Assembly: GCA_016801845.1 (NCBI GenBank)
Contig: CM028914.1
Location: forward strand, 20,287,272 to 20,351,271
Direction: 5' to 3'
DNA length: 64,000 nucleotides
Origin: Polydactylus sextarius
Lineage: Eukaryota; Chordata; Actinopteri; Polynemidae
Part shown: positions 21,700 through 35,500 of the stretch, one piece after another
Position numbering within the stretch: position 1 is the stretch's first letter
Layout: every line of letters starts with the position of its first letter
The notes under the pieces: model-generated
The model's input: only the letters and a program-made list of their open reading frames with translations
What the model was told of the DNA's origin: nothing
Databases searched by the model: none
Program-made: the position numbers and the translations under genes

Positions 21700-22045
21700 C
21701 CCCTCCTGGAAGATTAACACACAACTTGACCAATAGAAACGCTATATTTCGGCCGTAGATCCCGCCTTTACGTGACGGATGTTAGTTTTAACCAATCAGC
21801 GGCCGAGCTGTTGCACCTCCCAACCGGAGACGGATTTCCGAACCAAGTGTAGCAAATAGCCTGTACTTTGTTTACGTCCCGTTGGTTAGCTGACAGCTGT
21901 TGTAGCGCTTTCCTCACACAAACAGCCGTGTCTGCACGTCTCCGGTGTGCGTCCCGAGCTTCATAAACTTTAAAGCGAGTATCCTGGACGTTAAGGATGG
22001 GATGTTTTGTTGAATGAAGGGGAGCTGTTAAATGCCGACAGGAGG
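21700..22045 (+). promoter_or_regulatory. uvrag: uvrag promoter and 5' leader
   Basis: A GC-rich, CpG-containing stretch with two forward CCAAT boxes 62 bp apart (21730-21734 and 21792-21796, likely NF-Y sites), a CCCGCC E2F/Sp-like element at 21761-21766 and ACGTGAC at 21770-21776. No TATA box is evident, as expected of a housekeeping promoter. The ACGTGAC is one base off a CLEAR/E-box core (CACGTGAC), of interest because TFEB drives autophagy genes, but it is a weak match. Four small uORFs lie at 21997-22049. The transcription start is inferred at roughly 21850-21950. Confidence 0.5.
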
Positions 22046-22049
22046 ATGA
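21997..22049 (+). other. Cluster of four minimal upstream ORFs in uvrag leader
   Basis: The ATG-to-stop frames are 21997-22017, 22002-22013, 22014-22031 and 22032-22049 (6, 3, 5 and 5 codons). The stop of the last overlaps the main start codon as ATGA (22046-22049). The packing over 53 nt directly before the main ATG suggests translational control, for example termination and reinitiation. It is seen in sequence; usage is untested. Confidence 0.55.
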
Positions 22050-22150
22050 ACTCCATCACCGGTCGGGTTCTCGCCATCCCCGCCGCCTCTGTCACCAACT
22101 CTGGAGCTTCATCCTCTCGAGCCTTACATGTAGAGCTCACATCTCAGCAG
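22046..22150 (+). CDS. uvrag: uvrag exon 1
   Basis: 35 codons, phase 0 out: MNSITGRVLAIPAASVTN, then SSSRALHVELTSQQ. The RALHVEL..QQ end matches the family and fixes the frame. The start has A at -3 and is the first ATG opening this frame. Confidence 0.93.
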
Positions 22151-25100
22151 GTAAATGCAAAGCCTCGGAGCTCAGGTCGATGCTAAACTGCATCCAGATG
22201 AGGTCAGGGGAACACGGACCAGCCGCCTCCCTGTGTTTTGCACTAGTTTACAGCGTCAGTCACAACTGCTGCCCGGAGAAGCACGGCAGGCCTGGCAAGG
22301 CTGGCTAGTTAGCTAACAACTGCTAACTAACAGTTAGCTAGCTGCACGTTAATGTAGCTAGCTGTGCTGACACCACACACACTGGACACTGTCAGTCTAG
22401 TGTTAGGCTTTTATGAGCCTCACTTCTTTTAGCGTGTCGCCTAATTTTGAGCGTATATTTAATTTTACACATTTAATTGTGAGCGAAGCTAGTTTTCGTG
22501 TGCTAATGGTAACTTGACGTTGTGTCAACACTCAGGTGACAGCTCAGCTGAGGGGAAGCAGTAGAATATGTCGTTACTGTGATGCTAATAGCATGTACAT
22601 GTACTTTACTGCCATTTACACGTCTAGACCATGTATTAGTTTAATGCATGCTTAGTTAAAATGGTGAATTCTTTAGAAAGAAATTGAGGTAAAAGGAACT
22701 TATTCATTCATTCATTCATTCATTCATTCATTCATTCATTCAATCACTCATTCATTTGGACTCAACAGATATCAGTTTCAGTCAACTCCAGGCAATAAAT
22801 CTGCAGCAGAGCACCAACATTGTGTGTTGCTCCACATTACCTGCAAATGTTTGAAAACAAGTTGACAAGTTGGCTGTCAGTGACACAGCATGTCTCATCA
22901 TTTCCCTGTATTACCTACTCCTGATATATATTATATATCATATAATTGAAGAGAAAGAAAGTACATTTATTGGGGCTAAATCTAAATCTTTGACATGTGT
23001 TCCTTGATTGCATTAGATGGAAATTTAGTAAATGTAGTGAAAATAGTTGGTGTGTGTACATCTAGTCAATCTCTGTCTATATTTCTTTCTTATTCTGATT
23101 ACTCACAGTGACATATACACTTGACAGCTCACTACAGGAGACATAACACACCCAAAACACCCACAGTACATTGCTATGTTTGCACTCAGAACTTGTAAAT
23201 AACTTATGAACTGTGTTCACAATCGATTTTCTATTTCTAATTGCAAGTGTTGTTGTTGGGTTTTTTTTTTTTTTTTTTTGAGCTCACAGGAATGCGTTGA
23301 TCTAATTCAAAACATGCATGTGTGTAATTAATCTACAGTAGTTTGTGCAATATGAAAATAAAGTTAGTGACCTGTTACTTAGTTTATTATTTAGTTTGTT
23401 TATTAAATTTGGATGTTATAGCCAAGTTATGGCCAGTGGTATGGTGAGCTAAATCATCATTACTATTATAATTATGTTTTGTAAAATATTAATGTGTATT
23501 TGTGTTAATATACAGCACATATCATGCCACTTTAAGAGATAGTTTGTGTCTGCCATATTTAACAATATGTTTGAAGAAAAGACTATTGGAGGATGCATGT
23601 CTTTGGAGTGGCCCTTTTTTTCAAGCAGAAGATGTTTGGCTGTGAATAAACATTAGTACTAAACTGTGCATTTTGACATCAATATTATACACTTTGCAAG
23701 CAGTTTTTAGGGAATTTTTATGCATCGGTTCTGAATAGTATGGAACTGATACAGTCTTGAAAGAGGATTAATATACTGCAAGTTTTTTTTAAATTCTTGT
23801 TCAAGTTTCATATCACTTCTAACAGCAGCTCTGTTGCAGTAACTCTGTAACTCTGTTGAGTCCAGTTTCTAAATAAATATGTAGCTTTGTGGGTTCCTGT
23901 GTTATACATATTCAGCAAAAGGCTTGTAACCAGCTAATCACTTTGTCACACTATTCACACACACTCAGACTTTTGAGCATTTTATGTTATGTGGTCAACG
24001 AATACCAGTTTGATCTTTGAGCTTGTCTTTCACAATGGGAGCTCTGATTCAAATGCAGTTTGTGCCGATTCACCACAGGAGTTTAATACTTCACCATTTC
24101 TCCCTGCCTGTGGTTCACATTAGTCCATTTGAAAATGTACGCCGACTTTTTTTTAAGGAGGGGGAGGAAGTTAAAAGAATTGTGTGGAACAATCAGCGTT
24201 TTTGTTTCTGGGGCCCTTAATCTTATAGGGAATCCCATGACTTAGATTTAGTCTCAGTATGGCTGCAGGAGAGAGGCCAGGCCTGCTGGTCAACAAAGAA
24301 GTTGTGCTTTGGTGACGTGTTTGCCTGAAGCGGGAAGTTTCCAGGTGGCAACTCTGTGCCTCCTGTCACACACAGCTTTTCCAGGTATCAGTTGTTATTA
24401 CACCTCACTGTTTCCTATTAAATGGGAGATTTTTACTGAAGTGTGAACCACAGTTTAATTACTATTCAAATACTGTAGAAGTTTGTACATTATCAATATT
24501 ATTTGAGATGAACTCATCAAGTTACTTGTTGGTGTCTTGTCCTGATTTGTAAACTGTAACATAAATTGTTTGAAGACTAAAAATGTTGATGTTGATACTT
24601 TTCTCATGTGACTATCATGACTCACCATGCCTGCCGAATTAGCCAGCCACTTAAATCTACCATGAAAATGTCATGCCTCTATTATTTGAACTGCTGACAT
24701 CTAGCATACCATCACAGCTAGTGTTGTCTCTGTGCATGAGAAATATCTGCTATTTTTGGCAGAGTACACACATGTGATGGGCAATGTGATATTTCATTGA
24801 TGTCTGTCTGCTTCTCTTGTCATTTGTCCTGGGACCTGGTCAGGGCTTTGTGTCTTTGTGTCTTCAGAGCAGTGTGGATAGTATTTGCCCGCAGCCATCA
24901 CATGATACTCTGGTGTCTCTTTATTAGATTATATTTGATATTTATTCTCCATTTGTCCTCATTCTATCTCCACCTAAACAGAGACGATTGCGTCATCTCC
25001 GGAGCATCGCAGCCAGAAACATCGTCAACAAGAATGGTTCCCCACTGCTGGACACATACTTCACCCTCCACCTCTGTGTAGGAGACCGTATATCTAGAGG

Positions 25101-28100
25101 TCAGTGTTAGCATCCCTCCCACATATTCGCCACCCTCTCACTCCTCTATGTGAGTGCTGACAGTGGGTTACATTGCTTAGCCTGTTTTCTACAATCTCAT
25201 ATTGTATCATATTCCACTGCAGTGTATTTTCCAAAACAGCCTTTTCCACTTTTATATAAACAAATGTAGCTAGCAAATCATCAAAACAGCTGAGGAACAT
25301 GAACATCCTATTTGCTTTAATCCTTGTCAGTGTCTCAGGCCAAAATATCTCAAAATCTATCAAAACGTCTCTCTACAATAGAAATTATGCTGTTTCAGTC
25401 ATTTTTAGACACAAAATGTAGCATCTGCAGAGAGAAATGTGTCTCTAATCTGCTAATGTTATCAGATGACACTTAATGAATCTGGGTCATGGTCACACAG
25501 CCTCTGAATGACTCTGTGAGCTCTGTGGTAGTATTTCCTTTTTTTTGGATAATCCATTCATGTACTTTTTTAAATGTATGACTCCTAGTTGTGAAGCAGA
25601 AAACATGCCCGTAATCTAATAACTTAACTGATGTCATAACATCCTCACTGTTTTTGGATTGACTTTACTCTAGATTAAATTATTATTGAAGCAGAAACTA
25701 GTTGAATTTTCAAACCAAAGCTTCTTTTAATTATAATCTAAGGGCAGATTTAACTCTTATAGTTGTGCTGGAGTGTGTTTTCTGTCTCTGAACAGCTTTT
25801 TTTTGTTTTTCAGGTTTTTACAAGAGTGAGGTCATACGAGACTCACTGGTAAGCACATTTGTTTACAACCTTCAGACTCGTCATGTTTGCCATTTGGGTT
25901 TGGCTCATGTTTGTCGTCATTACCTACAGCCAGCTGTCACAGTGTGTGTGATAGTGCTCTGGTCATTGTGTGCAATGCCATAATGAAGGAGGACCAACTT
26001 CCTGTAGTTGACTCAAGCCGCAGCTTGCATTATACCTGCTGCTGGTCAGCCTTCTGACTTGTTTCACTTGCTGGTTCTCAAACAGTGATGTGATGTGATG
26101 TAAAACACTAGCCTGGCTGTCACACCAAGCTCATAGATGGAGCTTGGTCTGTCAAAGATCCTACTGATGGGAAGTTCTCAGAGGTGGGATCAGCGAGCGT
26201 TTACCAAATGCCTCTGTGTACTACTGCACACGTCTACAACCAATCAGACCACTGATTCCGATGACGTATGTGTAGTGATGGCAACGGAAAACCTCACCCT
26301 TCGTAGTTTGCTAACTTTTGCTCCATGTTTGAAGAAAACTCGCTGTTAAAATCACATAAAACAGCAGCTACAGCTAAATTGAATGATTGCCTCCGCATAT
26401 GTGTTTGAAGTCGCTTAACTAGTGCCCCATCACGTTAAACCTGCACTGGTGTAAAAGCTCATTTTTCATTGGTTCCCAAGTTTTCAAGATTGGGAAGAGC
26501 AGAGACCAGGCAAGTTGGCCAGACTGACTTGAACGTGAAATTCAATGTAACGTCACAGGCAGGATGGGCGGGCCCAGGCTAGTAAATCATGCTTTATTGA
26601 GTAAAATGTCAGAATTGGAGCAGAATGAATTAGATATGATATGTGCCCTTCCCTCAGGCAGCTCTTCTCTCCTGGTGTGTAAGTGTGTGTTAGTTGCTGT
26701 AAATATTAATAAATATGTAAATGACCCCTGTGTGATTTCTGTCTGTGTCACTTCTGTTTGTGTGGCTGATGCAGCAATAGAAGCAGCTAGTGGTAGAGCG
26801 GTAGCCATTGCTGTCAGGTTTGCCACCTAGTCATGAATGGAGCTGAGCTAAGCTGCTTTCCAGGCAGTCTGTGTACCCTCAGCACACAGTCTGCATAATG
26901 CACTGCAGGAGTCAGGAGCTCTGTCATCTCTCAGCCCAACTTCCCCCCGAACAATTTGACATCCTTGCTGACATTTGTTCTCGAGTATTCTGTCTCCTTC
27001 CTGTCATCGTTGGTCCAGGGAAACTTTTCTTGTGGTCTTCCTGTTTTCATTGTAGCTGCTATGCACTTTGTTTCCGTTACTGACTCGCACTAGTTTTGCA
27101 ACCCCCCCCCCACACCCCCTGTGGATTCTACTTCTGCTTTTGACATTCACTTTGGTAAATTCTCCAACTTGTCCTTGAAAGTGACCCAGAGAGCTAGAGA
27201 TTTTCTCTGATGGAGGGAAATGGTACATAATTGAATGATGTAAATGGCTACAGTGCTTTTTAGAAACAGTGCTCTGTGTTGGCAGTTTGTCTGTGTCTGG
27301 AAGTTCAAGGGCAGAACAAACTGTCGTAGGGATAAGGTTAATTTAGAGCAGGATGATTCAATTATGTAAGACTGGTTAGAGGTCAACGATAGTTTGTTTT
27401 TTTGGTTTTGATCCAAACTATTCAGCATGCATGTATAAAAATTTCCTACTTTTATCTGACATGAAAAGTAGCTGTTGTTTAACACTGCTGATTTCCTGAA
27501 TCATCACTGGACCTTTATGAATCTTTTATTACTTTTAATAACCTGTGTGTACATGTGAATGTTTTTTCAGAATCCAACTTGGCGCAGCCTGGACTTTGGC
27601 ATGCTGCCGGACCTTTTGGACACCTCAGTGTCTTGCTTCATGGTGAGGATCTGGGGAGGTCAGGAGGAACAGTATCAGCTCCTCATAGAATGGAAGGTCA
27701 ACCTGGACGGCCTCAGATACACCGGACAGCAGGTCAGCAAGCACACAATGAACAACTGGGTCACAAGGAGGAAGAAAAAGAAAAAAACATCTGTGACTGC
27801 ACACAGTCTGTTTTACAGGATTTTACTGTTTCTTTTGGGTCAGATTTCACCACAGTTTAAATTTACAAAACACTTAGAGCAGTATACTTTTATAAATTTG
27901 GCTTCAAAATCTGCAACACAAAAGCACAAAATGAAAATAAAATGGTAAGTCAAGATTTTCTTTATTTGTGTTGGTTGCCTGCATAACAACTTAGGCTTAT
28001 CAGAACATAACAAATTTATTTAAATTATACAGGAAATTTTTGATTAGTTAATTAATAAACCATGCACTCTTAATAACTCTAAGCCTAACTGCATCAGTGC

Positions 28101-29465
28101 GGTGTTTTGTTCTGGATGAATCACAAAGTTTGTTTTTATTTATTTGTAAGTTTAAGTAAAAGTGAATCCTAGTGAGCTGATATTTTTTTAATCAAAAGGC
28201 AAAATTACATTTCCTTTCTGGCCCTCCATACATTTAAAAGTAATACAGCTCCTTGGAAAAAATACAGAAACTTGTACAAATGTGAGATGTATGTTGTAGG
28301 CTGGGGACTGATCATGTGATTTGTATTTAACTCTAAGTCATAGTAAGTCATATTGGTATATTGTGTTTTTGAGAAAGTTTTTCTCATTAAAGCCTGAACC
28401 TCTGTTGAACTGAGCCAAAGCACTTGTAAAATACAGTGAAAGAAGTCGGTGTTACTGCCATTTCACAGTGAGAGCACTTTCAGAGCTCGTAAACAGATAG
28501 CACAGTCTGACATCCACATCCAGATGCCCGCTGTCCTTTGTTCTCTTCCACTCACTCCACACAATAAGCCTCTACTGCCTCGCTTTGTCCACAGATTCGA
28601 TCCAGGAATCCAAATGAGATCATATTTGGATTGAATGATGGCTACTATGCAGCTGACTTTGATCATAAGGTACAGCCTTTTGTCCATTTTCCAGCGCTTC
28701 ATCATAAAGGAATATCCAATCCTAATGTGATTAGCTTTATTTGGAGGCCACTGTGCCCCAAAACACTGACATGTGGCTGTTTGCAGGATCAGTCGGAACG
28801 GAAGAAAAACAGTCTGCTTCAGGTCGACCAGAGTTCAGTCAGGAACTCCTACAGTGTTTTCTCTTTGCTCAGGTAAGATTCATACTATGCAGCACTATTA
28901 CATCATATTTTTCTCAGTTTCCATCCATCTTCTCCAAAATAATTTCTATCTTGTGCAGTGGATTCCAGCTTCCTACAAAGAACGTCTGCAGTAATTTCGT
29001 TTATTTCAAACCACATCCATCATTACCACATATTGTATTCATTTATTTTTTTTGAATAATAGATCATTTATCTGGGCCTCCTGTTGCGCTTTTGTGTTGA
29101 ACATTTACTGACCAGCAGGTGGTGCCACAGGAAAGCCAATTTTTACAACCATCAGAGAATCTCCGATCAGCTTTATTTAGGACTTCAAAGTGGGAAGTCT
29201 ACTCTGTATTTCTTGTACAGAGATGGATAACTAGTTTGTACAGAATATATGGAACATATAAAGTAATCTTAATTCACAGACCAGTGTCACACTTGAAGCT
29301 GTGACTTCAATTAAAATGAACATGCAAAATATTAATAAAGTTTGTGGATGAAACACAGATTTACACCACAAGAGGGAGACAGAGGTTTGCTGTGGAAACT
29401 GCTTGTTAACAGGGAAATCCTGGTACAATAATTAAGAACTTGAGGCTCCGTTTACAAAAAGCTGG

Positions 29466-29537
<72 letters not shown>

Positions 29538-32500
29538 TTTTGCCTCATTTACAGAAGAGTGGAGGTTTATGTCACTGAAAATGATTATTTCTAAAACCTC
29601 CGGCCAAAGTGGAGATTTTGATAAACTCTGTTTTTGCGTCTCCGTGTAGACGGTAAAAAATAGAGTTTTAAGTTGCCACTGCCACCTATAGGTTTGGCAT
29701 GCTCATGATAATTCTTGACAGTGTTTTTATGCAGATTCGTGTAAATGAATACTTTTTGCAAAACATTCTGGTGTGAACGAGGATATTATTGAAAACGGAA
29801 ATATCTGTTTCTGTAAATACCCGTCTATGTGTAAACGTGGCATGAGACGACTGTGGAGAAGTGGCATCTGTTGACAAACATACACTTGTTATTGATGTTT
29901 ATATTTGAATGTGGTACAGTGTAAACACCAGGTTCAGAATCACCAGGGCTTCCCTAAGGAAACCCCTTTGTTAACTAAGGCCTGGTCATAACAACATAAT
30001 TACATCCAGTTTTGGCAAAGTAAATGTATATGTTGAAGGTTCAGGTTAGACATTCCCAAAATAAGATAAGGATCCTGTCATTAGAAGGATTATAAAGGCT
30101 TCAATTAACATTTTCCTTCCATATGAATTAAACAGGGCCATATAAATTTGTCACAGGCCTTTACAATGTCAAGAAAAATGAGTTGTGCCAAAAATGGCTG
30201 AACTTTAACAATTCTCCCTCATCTAGAAGTGTTCATGGTGTATGTTTACATGACGAGATATTGCCTCCCCAGCAGCTCTCAGGAAAGAGCCCAGTTTGAA
30301 TCATAACTTTTATGACCCCTGCTCTTACTTCTTTTATTATTGCAGTCCTCTTCAGCATCCTCTCCTCTGCCCATACCCAGTGGGACTCTGTGGAGTTTAA
30401 CACACTTACATTGATCCCCGTCTTCCCTTACTCTGCTCTGCCTGCAGCTCCTCACCCCTGTCAGAGTTTTTCCTTGGCTTACTGAACTCATATGCACCTG
30501 GTTTATGATTACATGCTCCACAATGATTTATCGGATACTGCACACGCCGACAGGGATTATCCTCTCACACCCCACGGTATATAACCATATACTGTACATA
30601 CCACTCAGTTTCTGATCTGCACAGCCCTGAGCTCTTTTTTTAAGTGCATTAACTTTCTAAAGTATTCAGGTTGACTGGACCACGCACACAAAATTGGTGC
30701 ACTTGGAGATCTCTGCTTATCTTAATGCCTCACCTGCTTTAAAGAAAGTGTTTCTCTTTGGTCACCTAATGCTTATTCTGCCTTTTCCAGAGAATTCAAG
30801 GTGCATTTTTTTTCCCTTCATGAACAGTGGTGCACGTCCTTAGAAAACACCCACATCGTCAAATATTCTCACCCAACTTTCTCCCATTCTGCCTTGGCTG
30901 TCCCGAAATTTGCCATTCTCAGCACAGCTCTCCTTTGGAAAAGGATGAGAGCTGTTTCGCTTAGAACGCACTGATCTTGATTAATGATGGTAATTTGTCA
31001 GCAGATTCACAGTCTGCTTTTCTGCCTGGCTCCATTTGACAGCACCCCTTGCCTGTGTGAGTAACATAGTGATGTGGGCTAGCAAACACAACACGTCTCA
31101 GATGGTGAGATGAAGAAGGAACATACAGATCATCAATCAGCAAACCCTTGTCTCTTGTAGAGCAGAGAAAGCTGGTGAGGACGGTGACAAAGATGATCCA
31201 GCTGTTCAACAGAGTTGTTTTTTTCCTCTTGTAGAGACTGTTAACACAGGTTCAGATGTTCTTCAACTTTGCAAAGTCGCATCTTCTTTTTACCAGGGAA
31301 AGACTTGATGTGTGAACAGTAGGAGACGAAGGGAGACCTTTGGACTGGTGGTGGAATCGACTTTCTGTCATCACATGACAGAGTTGTATGTTAGACTAGT
31401 TGGATATTAACAAAAAGGAGGCAGAGAAAGAGGCAGAGCAGATTTAGCTTCTATGTTACAATAGTTAGAGGCCATCTTTTATGGCTTAATGTGTTTATGA
31501 ATGTCACTCTGAAGTGGTGAATAAGTGGAAGTACTTGAGTGGCCCCGCACTTCTTTCTGATACCAAAAAGTTATGCAATTACTTTCGAACGTCAGTGTTT
31601 TATAACAACTGCTGAACTGTTGTAGAGGCTGTATGTTGAACTTCTAGATTGTAAGAACAGTGGCCCATGTGACTCATGTTAACCATCACTCTTTGGGCAC
31701 AACTTTCACAGATCAGGACTGTGACATTGTAGATTAAACCTGTGTCAAACTCCTGGAGCCTAAAGGGGAAACTTTCCTTTTTCCCTCTGTGATCAGAGCC
31801 ATATGTTGCCAATGTTTCCTGATTTGCTTGTGTATGCTCCTATGTGGAGTGTGCATGTATGCACAGTATGTGTCAACAGAAGCAGTGCACTGTGATTGTT
31901 AAGCTCTGTGGGGGGTCTCTCATGCCTAGGAGGCTGTCGAGGTGATCATGTTTTCCTTGAGGTGGTGCTGAGGTCTGGGCTCCTGCTGGTTGGATGCTGC
32001 GGCCACAGCTCTCGGCCACAGGACGTTGTTGCTCTGTGTTGAACTGCTACATGTAGCCCGGAGCCTACAGCTAGTCTATAGAGATCACACTGTATAGCCA
32101 TTAAAACGACCCCTCATTATGCTGCTTGTGTGTGTTTACACTGAACCAAACAAAGCTTTGTGGTGCCATCCCAGTGACTTACATCTCTCTTTTACACAGA
32201 CATCAATTGGGTCTTTGATTACCTGTGTTGCTGGCTGGGAGGCAGACCACCCCACCCCACATTCTGCATCTGTACCTTTCATACAGAATAAAGGTGCAAG
32301 ATTTAAAGTCCTTTAAAGTCCTGTGTATACAGCACTTTTAGATGACCCTGAGGGCTCACCCAGTAACAACAAGACTATAGAAACAAACTTGTTGGTTAAG
32401 CTTTGAATCACTGAAGATAGGGATGTGAATGCTTTTGGAGGAGCATCAAATCAAAGTAACCCCCATATATGTATCTATGACTTAAAAGGCGGCCTTGGGT

Positions 32501-35500
32501 TGTTTTTTAAATTTAGGTAGTGGCCCTTGAACACCCTGTCTACTGTTTACCTCACTGTCTGCCCTCCAAAAATGTTTTTCTACACAATTTTCAATGTGAG
32601 ATTACAGTCTCCCAGGGGTGAGACCTTAGACATGTATTTCGTCCAGCTCGTCTACCTGCCAAAAAAATTTCTTCTTCTCTGCCTCCAGCATTACAGTCCC
32701 TTTGGTCTTTGCCTAGCTGCACTGTTTCATGTTATCTCAGCTTGTTGATGTAGGGCTCCTTCCCTCCCCCTTCTAAAATTATACCTCTGCTTAAAGCTGT
32801 AGTTTCAAGCCTTAGCCCCTCTCTGTGTGTGTGTTGTGGCTTTTCAAATAAGACACAGTAGGCTTTGACTAATAGAAATTTATCATTTTGTACATAAAAC
32901 ACTATTTTGCAGCTAAGCCTTGTCATAGTTTATTATTTGTCTTACAACACATGGTGGCTTAAATGACTATGACTAACAGGCGAGGAGCTTAATGGGGATC
33001 AAACCTTCTTTAATTATCTATTAAGTGTGACCCTTGTTTGACCCTGTGGAGACCAAAAATATATTTTACCAAGATGTCTGTTGTAGTTGTCATGTAAACA
33101 TTGCTTAAAGGAAGTGAGCAGGTCCCCACAGCAAAAAAACACATCACACCTTATCTTCCATTCCATGTCAAGGGAGACAATGGTGAAGTGAGGTGGGTCA
33201 CAAGTGGTTAAATTTGTTGACATTCTTCAGCCGTGATATACAGACCATATCTGGAGATGTTGTTTGTTGTGATTTTCCTGTCGCGCTGCTGTCTTGTTTT
33301 GTACTTTGCAGAGGTGTGACACAGTGACATTATCCTTGATTTGTTGTCCCAGAAAGTCTCACCACTTGTTTTGAATCGGTTAATTGGCTGCCCTGTTCAC
33401 CCTGAGCTGTTTGAATAATGGTCGCTGGAAATGAATTCAGTACAGTCATTAGTTCTTGGGCTTGTTTCCTCTGACCCAGGTTTGTTTGACATGTGCTTTG
33501 GGCACACTTGCATGTGATGAACAGCTGGAAGACTGGCCAGGCCACACGATATTTAAAACATTCAGAAAACTGGTTTGGGAAAGGACATTGTGTATATCTG
33601 CTGAGTTTGAACCAGTCAATCAAGTTTTTAACTTGGGCTCTGATTTCTGACATGGGGTCACCACTATACTCGGTTTAGTTAGGGTCACACACAAGGGTTT
33701 TTTATATCCCCAGTTGAGTTTAAGTATTTCTCCAGAACAAAAAAGCCTTTCACTTACACGGGTAAGGAATTGGAGGATTGTTTGCAAATACGAAAAACAG
33801 AAAGGTTTCACATGACTTCAGCTGTTGTGTTGTCATGTGATTTGGCATCTCGTCATTCAAACCTCCCTGTTCAGGAAACCGTGCGTCATAAAGCATTTAA
33901 ATGTGGTTAACTTACCCTTGTTTACCCGTTATTTTTTCCCAAAAGAAAAACAACTTGTTCCCAGGTGTCTCTCTCGCTTTCACGTTTTTCTCATGCTTAT
34001 CTCTGTGCGCCAGATGACACATCCTATTAGCTGATTCCTTCTCAATGCTGATTGCAGTAGTCCTGATGCTGGGCCACAACATAGCTTGTAAACCGTGGTA
34101 AATATGTATTTTAAGATGATCAGTTACGCTAAATGAAATGTTGGAGTGGCTGCTAAGTCTGCTGCTGTCCAACTCTTCTAAAAGGACTTTTAACAAAAAA
34201 ACTTCATGTGCCATGTTCTCAGTTTTTATTCACTTTATTGTACATCTAAATTTACTGGTCCGATTATACTATACTTAAAAGCCCCTATTCAAGATTTTTA
34301 CAAGATGCCTCCTGTCTCAAAATATCTGGAAATTTCAAAAGCAAAAGTTTCATCTGACACCCCTGCAGGATCTAGTGCCACAGTCAAAGAAGCAAATGTT
34401 ATTGTTTTTCTGATGTTTATCACCATCAGGGGCTGAGTGCACAGCCTCAGTCATAACTTCCTGTAAATCCCTCGTGGCAGAGTTGTTAAGTACCTCTCAT
34501 GCCACAGCAAAGAAAAGTTATCTTAGCTTGTGAGATGGTGTTCTCTGGACAGCTCCATGGTGATTAAACTATTGCCCCCACCCCTCCTGCCCCCTGCTGG
34601 TCCATGGGTTGTGATCGAGCCTGATGGGCAGGCGTTAGGCCAGGACTCGGGGAATGATAAGGAGGCAGACATGCGTGAAAAGGACAGAGGAGATAACTAT
34701 TCTCACCTGGGGGAATAGGCCATATCAGATTCTCTCACTGCAATCACCTAAACAGATGAAGCTGTCAAAACAGATTTGCCCTGATGTTCCAAAGAACTAT
34801 CTCCAACCGTTATCACTGTCACCTCAGACAGATTAAAAATGTCGTCAGAAGACATGAAATAATTTTCCTGGAGGACTCCTCCCCCTTAGATATATTTACA
34901 CCGTCATAGAAAGGTTTTTTTTTTCCTGTGTCGGATGCCAGAGAGAGGCAGTAATAACTAGAGATGACTTTGTGAGTTTCATAACAAAAAAGCCCCCTGG
35001 GATTTGTAAAATGACCCCACCAAACTGGAAGCCTGTTTAAAAGAGCCTCTTAAACTAAATCCACTCGAGAGGCAATTTCTTGAAGACTCAAAGCAAAAGC
35101 ATACACAAGGAAAACCTATTCACATCACCCTCCTGACCCAAACCACAATCTCCTCTTTCTGTCTGCTATAATCACCGTCTCCAATTTCTGCTTGTGTCTT
35201 ATGAACTCAAACTGAAGTGGTTCAGTTGTTGTATTACAGGCTAGTCAGTCAATGCTGTTAGCTGATAGTACAAAGAAATAAAGCAAGGGAAAGATAAATC
35301 CCTCTTTAAGTTATCTCTCTATAATCTCTATATCTGGCCTGCAAATACCAATGTCTCTGTTTGGATACAATCTGTCATCACATCCATTTGGTTTCTTCTG
35401 GAAATATAAAAGTTCGTCACCAGAAGAAGAAACCACTCATCTTTACAGGTGTTTTGAATTGCAGCACAGCATCAGCACTCAACACTGTTGTCACATCCAG

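Noticed and set aside
21770..21776. ACGTGAC in the uvrag promoter as a TFEB/CLEAR site
   Set aside because: The CACGTG core is broken (TACGTG), so it is mentioned only as a weak match.
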